Source: Pseudorhodobacter ferrugineus DSM 5888 (GTDB lineage Bacteria > Pseudomonadota > Alphaproteobacteria > Rhodobacterales > Rhodobacteraceae). From it: 64,000 nucleotides of DNA. Under the pieces are notes generated by a model. The model made no database searches, was not told where the DNA came from, and was given only the letters and a program-made list of their open reading frames with translations. Positions 8,168 to 15,274 of this stretch are shown piece after piece. Made by a program: the position numbers and the translations under genes. How positions within the stretch are numbered: position 1 is the stretch's first letter; each line of letters begins with the position of its first letter. The stretch is taken from contig NZ_ATVN01000004.1 in NCBI RefSeq assembly GCF_000420745.1, positions 1-64,000 of the forward strand. Reading direction: 5' to 3'.

Positions 8168-9420
8168 TTCAGCGCCTTTAGGGCATCGGCGAAAAAGGTT
8201 TCCGCGCCAAAATTGCCCGATTTAAGGGTGATCGCGATAGTCTGGCCTGCGCTGGTGGCAAAGCACCACGGTACGCCGGGGGCAATTTCGGTGCCGATGG
8301 TCAGGCGGTCCACACCAAGCGCCTGGGTCACAGCGCCCGAGGTTTCGCCGCCTGCGACGACAAAGCGGTGGGCACCAAGGTTGCGGGCGGCGATTGCCAG
8401 TTGTGACAGTGCGTGTTCGACGATTTCGCCTGCCGCTGCGGTGCCAAGTTTGGCTTGGGTCGCGCGGACGGCATCGGGTTCGGCGGTGGCATAGATCAGG
8501 GGGGCATGGGTCAAGTCTTGGGTTGCCAGCCATGCAAGCGCGGTTTTGGGGCCGTTTTCGGCAAGGTCAACCGGGTCCAACCCGTGTTTTGGGCCGGAGT
8601 AGGCGGCGACTTGGGCGCGGGTCATGGCGGAACAACTGCCCGACAGCAGGATGGTTTCTGTGGAAAGGTCTGGGGCTGTGGCGCGGGGGGCATCGGCGGC
8701 CAGCGTGCCATTCGCCGCATAAAGCGCAGGCAGCGGCATGGCCACGGCGCTGCCTCCGGTCATCAGGGGCATATCGCGGCAGGCGCTCGCGATGGTGTAA
8801 AGATCATCATTGGCCACGGCGTCAACGATGACATGCGCCACGCCTTGTGTAGCCAGTTCGGACAGTTTGGCGCGCAAGGCATCGGCCCCTTTGGCGACGG
8901 TCAAGCGATTGGCAAGGCCCACGGGTTTGGTGGTTTGCGGGGCCAGCAGGCGCATCAGGTTGCTGTCGCGCATGGGGGTCAGCGGGTGGTCGCGCATGGG
9001 GGATTCCGCCAGCGGGGTTTCGCCGACGAACAGATTGCCCATGAAAATAGAGCGGCCATTTTCGGGGAAGGCGGGGCAATAGATGGTTTGATGGGTGTTC
9101 AGGTCGCGCATCAACGCCTCGGCCACAGAGCCGATGTTGCCTGTCGCGGTGCTGTCGAAAGTAGAGCAGTATTTCCAGAAAAACCGTTTTGCACCCGCCG
9201 CTTGCAGCCATTTCAGGGCGGCACGGGCTTGGGCAATCGCCTCCTCGACTGGGGCGGTGCGGGATTTCAGCGCGATCACTTCGAACGCGGCGGTGTCGGT
9301 TGGTGGGGCGTCAGGGATGCCGATGCGCAAGTTTACCTTTACGCCCGACCGCGCGAGCAGGCCCGCAAGGTCGGTGGCCCCTGTGAAATCATCGGCGATG
9401 CAGCCTAGAACGGTTTTCAT
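8164..9420 (-). CDS. otnK: 3-oxo-tetronate kinase (four-carbon acid sugar kinase, DUF1537)
   Basis: A 418-residue DUF1537 kinase that phosphorylates 3-oxo-tetronate. The N-terminal substrate domain starts with CIADDFTGATDLAG, and the C-terminal nucleotide-binding domain contains FVVAGGETSGAVTQALGV and GVPWCF. Both halves are intact and the length is family-typical. The neighbouring otnC, otnI and ltnD homologues fix the pathway much better than the kinase alone could. Confidence 0.92.
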   Translation of the reverse strand: MKTVLGCIADDFTGATDLAGLLARSGVKVNLRIGIPDAPPTDTAAFEVIALKSRTAPVEEAIAQARAALKWLQAAGAKRFFWKYCSTFDSTATGNIGSVAEALMRDLNTHQTIYCPAFPENGRSIFMGNLFVGETPLAESPMRDHPLTPMRDSNLMRLLAPQTTKPVGLANRLTVAKGADALRAKLSELATQGVAHVIVDAVANDDLYTIASACRDMPLMTGGSAVAMPLPALYAANGTLAADAPRATAPDLSTETILLSGSCSAMTRAQVAAYSGPKHGLDPVDLAENGPKTALAWLATQDLTHAPLIYATAEPDAVRATQAKLGTAAAGEIVEHALSQLAIAARNLGAHRFVVAGGETSGAVTQALGVDRLTIGTEIAPGVPWCFATSAGQTIAITLKSGNFGAETFFADALKALK

Positions 9421-10313
9421 GCGTCACCTGGCAGTTTAAGGCTCGCGTTGCGGGCGTAGACTTTGGCGACGGCGGCGTCATCCTCATGGCCCAACCCCTG
9501 CCCTGCGGCGGCAAGAAATTGCTGCATGGCGGCGGCGGTGATGGGGGCGGCAAATTTCGCATCGCGGGCGATGTCGAGGACGATCCCAAGATCTTTGGGC
9601 CAGATATTGACCGAAGAATGCGGGGTATAATCGCCCGCCACAATGTGCGGCGCGCGGTTTTCCAGCATCCACGAGGTGCCGGCGCATTTCGAGATCACCT
9701 CGAGGAATTTATCGGGGCTGACACCTTGGGTCATGCCAAAGGTCATCGCCTCGGCCATCGCGGCGATATGCACGCCTGCAAGGAGTTGGTTGACCGCTTT
9801 CATGGCCGAGCCTGCGCCTGCGCTATTGCCGAGTTCGAACACGGTCTCGGACGTGGCCCTGAGCACGGGTGCTGCGGCGGCAAAGGCGGCGGGGGTGCCC
9901 GAGGCCATGACCGAGAGTTTGCCATTGGCCGCCTTGGCCGAGCCACCGGAAATGGGAGCATCAAGGTAGTGCAGGCCAAGGGCTGTGCAGCGGGCCGCCA
10001 TATCACGGGCAAAGGCGGGGGGGACGGTGGCGCAAGCGATGACGACCGCGCCTTTGGGCATAAGGGAGGCCACGCCTTGCGGCCCGAACAACACGGTTTC
10101 GGTTTGGGCGGCATTAAGGACCACTACGACAACGGCATCAAGGCTGGGGGCGATGTCAGGCAATGCGCCTTGTGCGCCGCCTTCGGCCATGAAACGGGCG
10201 GATTGTGCGGGGTTTACGTCATAGCCATAGGTGGCGTGACCCGCCCGCAGGATCGAAGCGGCAATGCCGTAGCCCATAGAGCCAAGGCCGATAACGGCGG
10301 TTTTCAGGGTCAT
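9417..10313 (-). CDS. ltnD: L-threonate dehydrogenase (beta-hydroxyacid dehydrogenase family)
   Basis: A 298-residue NAD-dependent dehydrogenase. The Rossmann motif GLGSMGYGIA is at residues 9-18, the substrate-binding block DAPISGGSAKAANGKL follows around 120-135, and the catalytic lysine lies in MKAVNQLLAG. LtnD oxidises L-threonate to 2-oxo-tetronate, the entry into this operon's pathway. It overlaps galM-like and otnK genes by 4 bp on either side. Specificity for L-threonate is inferred from operon context. Confidence 0.87.
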   Translation of the reverse strand: MTLKTAVIGLGSMGYGIAASILRAGHATYGYDVNPAQSARFMAEGGAQGALPDIAPSLDAVVVVVLNAAQTETVLFGPQGVASLMPKGAVVIACATVPPAFARDMAARCTALGLHYLDAPISGGSAKAANGKLSVMASGTPAAFAAAAPVLRATSETVFELGNSAGAGSAMKAVNQLLAGVHIAAMAEAMTFGMTQGVSPDKFLEVISKCAGTSWMLENRAPHIVAGDYTPHSSVNIWPKDLGIVLDIARDAKFAAPITAAAMQQFLAAAGQGLGHEDDAAVAKVYARNASLKLPGDA

Positions 10314-11311
10314 GGGGCGGTCCTTGCAAAGACGAATTGGCTATGTTGAGTGTAGGTTTTATCAGGGTTGAGAACGGGCTGTGCCCAGTCGGGGTGATTG
10401 ATGGCATCGGGCCAAAGCTGGGGCTCTATTGCGATGCCCGCATAAGGGCCATAGGTTTGGCCGCCCAAGCCCGCGACTGGCACATTCATCCGCGCGGCAT
10501 CATAGATTTGCAGGCCGGGTTGGTCGGTGTTGATGCGCATGGTGATTGCATCAGCCGCAAGCGTGGCCACGAGGCGCAGGGGTTCGGGGCTATGCGATAG
10601 GCAGAAATTATGGTCGATCGCGGCGGCATCGCAGGCATTGGCAAGCGGCACGGGCCTGCGAAAATCGAACGGCGTGCCAGTGACATCTGCGATTTGGCCT
10701 GTGGGGATGAGGCCTGCATCGACTGGCAAATAATGGTCAGCGTTGATCTGCAACTGATGCGACAGAATATCGGCGCCGCCGAGGTTGAAATAGCTGTGAT
10801 GGGCAAGGTTGCACAGGGTTGGCGCATCACTGGTGGCCGACATTTGCAGGTCCAACACGCCGTCTTGTTGCAGGCTGATTGTCAGGGAGATGTGCAGGGC
10901 GGCGGGATAGCCCGTGTCACCATCGAGCGAGGTCAGGGTTAGGGTGACGCTGTGATCGGTATGGTCCGCAATGGTCCAAATTTGGTGGGAAATACCGCCC
11001 CTGCCCCCATGCAAATGGTTGGGGCCGTTGTTGCAGTCAAGCTGATGGGGCTGACCGTTCAGGGTAAAGCGGCCCGCCGCAATCCGGTTGGCGCAAGGGC
11101 CAACCGTGGCACCGAAATAACCGGGGTGGTCGATGTAGGGCGCAAAGGTTTCGAACCCGAGGACAAGCGGTTGGGCGTGCCCATCGAGCCGCAGGTCGCG
11201 TAATATAGCGCCATAGGTCAGCACCTGCGCCGAAAGACCGCCACCGCGCAAGGTGATTTGGTCAACGCTGCGACCATCGGGTGTTTTACCAAAGGGTAGG
11301 ATTTGGGCCAT
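10310..11311 (-). CDS. Aldose 1-epimerase family protein, first gene of the tetronate operon
   Basis: A 333-residue galactose mutarotase-like protein: NRIAAGRFTLNGQPHQL, NNGPNHLHGG (catalytic His), LAHHSYFNLGG and IEPQLWPDAINHP near the C-terminus (catalytic Glu) match the family. I place the start at 11311, where AAGGCAG precedes the ATG; the frame is open to 11419 but that would cover the GntR-type palindrome at 11393. It is the promoter-proximal gene, coupled to ltnD by a 4-bp overlap. No other galactose genes are near, so its sugar substrate is unknown; a tetrose or a precursor of the acid is a guess. Confidence 0.86.
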   Translation of the reverse strand: MAQILPFGKTPDGRSVDQITLRGGGLSAQVLTYGAILRDLRLDGHAQPLVLGFETFAPYIDHPGYFGATVGPCANRIAAGRFTLNGQPHQLDCNNGPNHLHGGRGGISHQIWTIADHTDHSVTLTLTSLDGDTGYPAALHISLTISLQQDGVLDLQMSATSDAPTLCNLAHHSYFNLGGADILSHQLQINADHYLPVDAGLIPTGQIADVTGTPFDFRRPVPLANACDAAAIDHNFCLSHSPEPLRLVATLAADAITMRINTDQPGLQIYDAARMNVPVAGLGGQTYGPYAGIAIEPQLWPDAINHPDWAQPVLNPDKTYTQHSQFVFARTAP

Positions 11312-11392
11312 TTGGCTGCCTTGAATTATGGGGCAGATGCCCGAAAATACGTTGCCGCATCTTTGCGCGGCGGTGCGAAAATGGCAAGCTGC

Positions 11393-11406
11393 TTTGGTAT
11401 ACCAAA
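11393..11406. promoter_or_regulatory. GntR-type operator TTTGGTATACCAAA (tetronate operon)
   Basis: A perfect 14-bp palindrome, 82-95 bp upstream of the start of the galM-like gene that leads the tetronate operon. Identical 14-mers occur at 29040-29053 and 39206-39219 and a shorter version at 40998-41007, all in front of sugar-acid genes. Binding by the GntR protein of 39304-39981 is inferred. Confidence 0.75.
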
Positions 11407-11492
11407 AATGGCCATACATATTTTGGGGTGGCTTTTTGATCGGGGTGGTCTATGCCCATACCAAACCGCAGCGATGTTGGGATAAGTGGGCA

Positions 11493-12218
11493 ATGGCAAA
11501 GACACAATATACACTGCCCCGCATTTTGTGGCTGGATATTGCGCGCAGTTTGGCGGTGCTGGGGATGGTGATTTACCATTTCACCTTTGATCTGGCGATG
11601 TTCGGATTTATCGCACCTTATGTGCCGGTATCGGGGTTTTGGGCGGTATTTGCTCGGGCCGTTGCGGGCAGTTTTTTGCTGTTGGCAGGGTTTAGCCTTG
11701 TCTTGATGCATGGGCAGAGGATTGCATGGCCACGATTTTGGCGGCGGCTTGCGATTGTTGTGGGGGCGGCCTTGCTGATTACCCTGACCACATGGGTGGT
11801 GATGCCGACGCAGTTCATATTCTTTGGGATTTTGCATTCGATCGCGCTGTGTTCGCTGTTGGGGCTGGCATTCTTGCGGCTGCCGTGGGCGGTGACGCTG
11901 TTGGTGGCGGTGGTGTTTTTGGTGGTGCCGCAGGTGTACCGCGATGTGGCCTTTAATACGCCTGTGCTGTTGTGGGTCGGCTTGGCCCCCGATTTCCCCC
12001 CCACGATGGATTATGAGCCCGTGTTCCCGTGGTTCGGGGCGTTCTTGCTAGGCGTAGTTTTTGCGCGGGTGATGCTGGCGCGGGGGGCCTTGCCGCAGGT
12101 GGTGCCGTCAGCGCTGCTGTCGCGGCTGACATGGCCGGGCCGGCATTCACTGGTGATTTATCTGGTGCATCAGCCTGTTTTGATCGGGCTGTTCAACCTG
12201 TATGTCTGGTTTCGTTAA
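11493..12218 (+). CDS. DUF1624 integral membrane protein (heparan-alpha-glucosaminide acetyltransferase-like)
   Basis: A 241-residue inner-membrane protein with about seven hydrophobic segments. The opening RILWLDIARSLAVLGMVIYH plus downstream FDLAMFG, and the C-terminal SRLTWPGRHSLVIYLVHQP, are the two hallmarks of DUF1624 proteins, which are related to acyltransferases that move acyl groups across membranes. The ATG at 11493 fits the family start; the upstream open frame overlaps the operator region of the divergent tetronate operon. Substrate unknown. Confidence 0.82.
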   Translation: MAKTQYTLPRILWLDIARSLAVLGMVIYHFTFDLAMFGFIAPYVPVSGFWAVFARAVAGSFLLLAGFSLVLMHGQRIAWPRFWRRLAIVVGAALLITLTTWVVMPTQFIFFGILHSIALCSLLGLAFLRLPWAVTLLVAVVFLVVPQVYRDVAFNTPVLLWVGLAPDFPPTMDYEPVFPWFGAFLLGVVFARVMLARGALPQVVPSALLSRLTWPGRHSLVIYLVHQPVLIGLFNLYVWFR

Positions 12219-12222
12219 TTGG

Positions 12223-12687
12223 CTAAACGGGCAGATCGCGGGCATCGGCAATCGCCTCCATCGTGATGTAGGATGTGACGGTTTCCAATTCGACCTTGGC
12301 GGTCAGGCGTTGGTAGATCTGGTCAAAGGCGTTCATATCCTCGGCCACGATTTTCAGCATGTAATCGTAATCGCCCGCGATGCGGTAAAAGTCGATCACA
12401 TGGGGGATGTTCATCACCTCACGCCGGAAAACTGCAAGCCAGTCCTTGCTGTGATGGCGGGTGCGGACCATGACAAAAACGGTTAGGCCTAGGCCCAGTT
12501 GTGGCGCGTTCAGGCGGAGGGTTTGGCCCGCGATCAGGCCACTTTCTTGCAAGATTTTAAGGCGGCGCCAGCAGGCGTTTTGCGACAGGCCCACGGTTTC
12601 GGCCAGTTCGCGCTGCGATTGACTGGCGTCGCGTTGCAGAGCGCGCAGAATGGCGCGGTCTATTTGATCTAAGGATTCGGGTTTCAT
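12223..12687 (-). CDS. Lrp/AsnC family transcriptional regulator
   Basis: A 154-residue regulator: an N-terminal winged helix-turn-helix (DQIDRAILRALQRDASQSQR, then ELAETVGLSQNACWRRLKIL), followed by a RAM/AsnC effector domain (HHSKDWLAVFRREVMNIPHV, DYDYMLKIVAEDM). Such proteins sense amino acids and often control a divergent neighbour. Here the neighbour is a cysteine-desulfurase-like PLP enzyme, with 105 bp between the two starts containing an inverted repeat at 12724-12743. Confidence 0.93.
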   Translation of the reverse strand: MKPESLDQIDRAILRALQRDASQSQRELAETVGLSQNACWRRLKILQESGLIAGQTLRLNAPQLGLGLTVFVMVRTRHHSKDWLAVFRREVMNIPHVIDFYRIAGDYDYMLKIVAEDMNAFDQIYQRLTAKVELETVTSYITMEAIADARDLPV

Positions 12688-12723
12688 TTGGTCATTTGAC
12701 CCAATTTCATACGTTCAATCAAT

Positions 12724-12743
12724 GGTAAAAGGTGGAGTTTACC
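12724..12743. promoter_or_regulatory. Inverted repeat GGTAAA-N8-TTTACC, candidate Lrp-type operator
   Basis: The arms GGTAAA (12724-12729) and TTTACC (12738-12743) are perfectly complementary and lie midway between the divergent Lrp-type regulator and the PLP enzyme gene. This is the usual place for an autoregulatory Lrp/AsnC site. A single copy only, so the assignment is tentative. Confidence 0.45.
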
Positions 12744-12792
12744 CCGTTTGGTTAAAGGTATGATCGGGAATACCCTGATTTGGAGATGCCCG

Positions 12793-14232
12793 ATGCCCAC
12801 CGCCCTTGACGATTTTGCCGCCAGCCTTGCCACCCCCGATGTGATTGCGCAGTTGCGCGCGGGCGTGATTGGGGAAGGGGCCGAATTTGACGGGCCGTTT
12901 GGAGTTCAAAAGCTGGTCTATGCCGATTATGTGGCGTCTGGTCGGGCGTTGCGGCAGGTAGAAAGTTTTGTAATGGAACAGGTGTTGCCGTTCTATGCCA
13001 ACAGCCACACCGAGGCGTCATATTGCGGGGGAATGATGACGCGGATGCGGCGTGAGGCGCGAGGTGTGATTGCGCGCGAATGCGGCGCGGATGACGGGTT
13101 TGCCACGGTGTTTGCAGGTGCGGGCGCTACGGCGGGGTTGAACCGTTTGGTGCATTTGCTGGGCGTGCCCGAGGCTGTGGCGCGGGGCGAAAACCCGCTG
13201 GTGTTGATCGGGCCGTATGAGCATCATTCCAACATTTTGCCATGGCGCGAAAGTGGGGCCGAGGTAGTGGAGATTGACGAGGCTCTGGGCGGCGGGCCAG
13301 ATATGGCGGTGCTGGAGGCGGCTTTGATTGCTGCGCAGGGGCGGCGGGTTATTGGCGCGTTTTCGGCTGCGTCGAATGTGACGGGGATTGTGACCGATGC
13401 GGATGCGGTGACGCGGGTGCTGAAACGCTACGGCGCGCTGGCGGTGTGGGATTATGCGGGCGGGGCACCGTATTTGGCCATTGATATGCAGGCGGGAACG
13501 GATGCCGAGAAGGACGCGGTTGTGCTGTCGGCGCATAAGTTTCTGGGCGGACCGGGTGCTTCGGGCGTGATGATCGTGCGCAAGGGGGCGGTATGTTCAA
13601 AGCGCATGTCTCAGCCCGGTGGTGGGACAGTGCGGTTCGTGTCGCCCACGGGCCATGATTTCAGTAGTGATATTGCCACGCGAGAGGAGGCAGGGACGCC
13701 GAATGTGGTGGGCGATATTCGCGCAGCTTTGGTGTTTATCGTCAAGGCGGCGATCGGGCAGGCGCGGATGGACGCGCGGCATGCCGAATTGCAGGCACGG
13801 GCGCGGGCGGTGTGGCAGGGCAATTCGAATATTCAGTTGATGGGAAATATGGACGCGCAGGCGCTGCCGATATTTTCGTTCCGCGTGCGGGATGCCGCAA
13901 AAGGCGGGTATTTGCATCATCAGCTGTTCACGCGGCTGTTGTCGGATGCGCATGGCATTCAGGCGCGGGGTGGCTGTGCCTGTGCCGGGCCTTATGCGCA
14001 TCGGCTGTTGGGGATTGGGGCGGCGGAGTCCGAGGGTCTTCGCGCGGCAATTTTGCGCGGCGAAGAAATGGAAAAGCCAGGCTGGACCCGGTTGAACCTG
14101 TCGGTGTTGATGGATGATGCCAAGGTTGATCTGGTGATTGCGGCGGTGGACGGTTTGGCGCGCAATCCCTATCCGATGGCGGATGTGTATTGCTGCGAGG
14201 CGGCAACGGCGCGGTTTCGGCCAGCGGCGTGA
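12793..14232 (+). CDS. Class V aminotransferase / cysteine desulfurase-like PLP enzyme
   Basis: A 479-residue fold-type I PLP enzyme. PLP-Lys is K249 in SAHKFLGGPGASG; a PLP-phosphate/ring environment is visible in EHHSNILPW (143-151) and VWDYAGGAPY (218-227). A cysteine-containing loop RGGCACAGPYAHRL (392-405) occupies the place where group II desulfurases carry their active cysteine. The ATG at 12793 follows GGAGATG. It is longer than usual desulfurases (about 400). Control by the divergent Lrp-type regulator suggests amino-acid-responsive catabolism; the actual substrate (cysteine or another amino acid) is open. Confidence 0.83.
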   Translation: MPTALDDFAASLATPDVIAQLRAGVIGEGAEFDGPFGVQKLVYADYVASGRALRQVESFVMEQVLPFYANSHTEASYCGGMMTRMRREARGVIARECGADDGFATVFAGAGATAGLNRLVHLLGVPEAVARGENPLVLIGPYEHHSNILPWRESGAEVVEIDEALGGGPDMAVLEAALIAAQGRRVIGAFSAASNVTGIVTDADAVTRVLKRYGALAVWDYAGGAPYLAIDMQAGTDAEKDAVVLSAHKFLGGPGASGVMIVRKGAVCSKRMSQPGGGTVRFVSPTGHDFSSDIATREEAGTPNVVGDIRAALVFIVKAAIGQARMDARHAELQARARAVWQGNSNIQLMGNMDAQALPIFSFRVRDAAKGGYLHHQLFTRLLSDAHGIQARGGCACAGPYAHRLLGIGAAESEGLRAAILRGEEMEKPGWTRLNLSVLMDDAKVDLVIAAVDGLARNPYPMADVYCCEAATARFRPAA

Positions 14233-14428
14233 TGGGGTGAACCGCCGGAGACGGGCTGTAGGTATGTTTGCTGGCGATGTCGCGGTCGGTAAAGGCGTAG
14301 GTGCTTGCGTGTGATGGCAGGCCGAGGCTGGGCGTGGCCGCGCCGGACCCCAAGATGGTGTTGATGGCGGCAGCAGGAATGGTCGCTGTGGATTGCGGGG
14401 GCGTCAAGGCCACCTATGCACGTTCGCC
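14233..14428. other. 196-bp gap with no convincing gene
   Basis: Between the converging PLP-enzyme and Crp/Fnr genes. The minus strand is open from 14413 through the gap and could encode about 60 residues (starting MALTPPQSTATIP) before running antisense into the PLP enzyme; the peptide matches no family I recognise and no good ribosome binding site is seen. Sequence at 14240-14272 (GGGGTGAACC, then GACGGGCTGTAGGT) vaguely resembles a decayed copy of the GTCGGGGT hairpin repeat. Confidence 0.3.
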
Positions 14429-15130
14429 CTAAGGCTGCGGGTCGGCGATTTGCAGCAAGGCCGCGACGTTACATTCCATCGCGTCCCCCGCTTTTTGCAA
14501 GATGCCGGCATCGCGCAAGGATTGCAGGGCGCGGTTTACCTTGGGGCGGCTGGCGCCGAGCACGGCGGCGATATCGGATTGGTTGATTTCCAATTGCAGC
14601 AACGGGTTGGGCGGCAAATCATCACCGTGGATCTGGCGCAGAGTAAAGAGGAGGAAGCGCGCGACGCGGGCCTCTAGGGTGTAAAGGGCCAAGCCTTCAA
14701 GCTGTTCTGTGGTGTCGCGCAGCATGCGGCAGAGGTAGTGCGTGACGGCGATGCGCAGGGCCGGTTCGCGCAGGGCTATGGCGTCAAAATCACGGCGGGA
14801 CAGGATAAAACCTTGGGAGGCGACCACTGCTGTTGCCTCGGCAGAGCGGGGGGCGCCGTCGAACAACGAGAGTTCACCAAAGATATCGCCGCCTTCGGCA
14901 TAGCGCAGCACCAGTTCCTTGCCGCGCGGGGTGCTTACGGACAGACGGATGCGGCCAGCGGTAAGGGCCACCAGATATTCGCCTGCCTCGCCCCGCTGAA
15001 ACAGGGTCGTACCTGCTGGCCATTGGCGGGTTTGGGCAGCAGCAATGACTTGCGCCAGCACAGCGGCATCGAGAGACTCGAACAGGCGGAACGACCGCCA
15101 AAACGCGTGATTGACCTGTGGTTTGTTCAT
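14429..15130 (-). CDS. Crp/Fnr family transcriptional regulator
   Basis: A 233-residue protein with an N-terminal cyclic-nucleotide-binding-like barrel (GTTLFQRGEAGEYLVALTAG; GDIFGELSLFDGAPRSAEATA) and a C-terminal helix-turn-helix (INQSDIAAVLGASRPKVNRA). It has no N-terminal cysteine cluster, so it is not an iron-sulfur Fnr. The GELSLFDGAPRSAEA block resembles the cNMP-binding motif. Start at 15130 is preceded by AAGG. It lies 145 bp downstream of fdsA on the same strand, separated by a hairpin repeat at 15211-15235; a role in formate dehydrogenase control is possible but unproven. Confidence 0.9.
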   Translation of the reverse strand: MNKPQVNHAFWRSFRLFESLDAAVLAQVIAAAQTRQWPAGTTLFQRGEAGEYLVALTAGRIRLSVSTPRGKELVLRYAEGGDIFGELSLFDGAPRSAEATAVVASQGFILSRRDFDAIALREPALRIAVTHYLCRMLRDTTEQLEGLALYTLEARVARFLLFTLRQIHGDDLPPNPLLQLEINQSDIAAVLGASRPKVNRALQSLRDAGILQKAGDAMECNVAALLQIADPQP

Positions 15131-15210
15131 TGCCTTGGCGCAGTCCCTTGGGCCGTGGGTAAAGCCTAGCGCGGTAAGGGGTTGTGGGGAAGTGCCTTGT
15201 TTTCGACGCG

Positions 15211-15235
15211 GAGTCGGGGTGAACCCCGACCTGCG
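15211..15235. repeat. Hairpin repeat of the GTCGGGGT family (copy 3), 3' of fdsA
   Basis: GTCGGGGTGAACCCCGAC at 15213-15230 is a perfect 7-bp stem with a TGAA tetraloop. It sits 40 bp beyond the fdsA stop codon in transcription order and before the Crp/Fnr gene. It may reduce read-through between the two genes. Confidence 0.6.
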
Positions 15236-15274
15236 GGCCACAGTGGCCTTGGTCGGGGTAGTGGCGTTGCGCGG

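Noticed and set aside
8413-9408. Open frame on the plus strand opposite otnK
   Set aside because: Gly/Arg/His-rich composition and complete overlap with a recognised kinase gene.
10310-11311. Galactose utilisation as the role of the galM-like gene
   Set aside because: No galactokinase or uridylyltransferase is near and the gene is coupled to ltnD-otnKCI.
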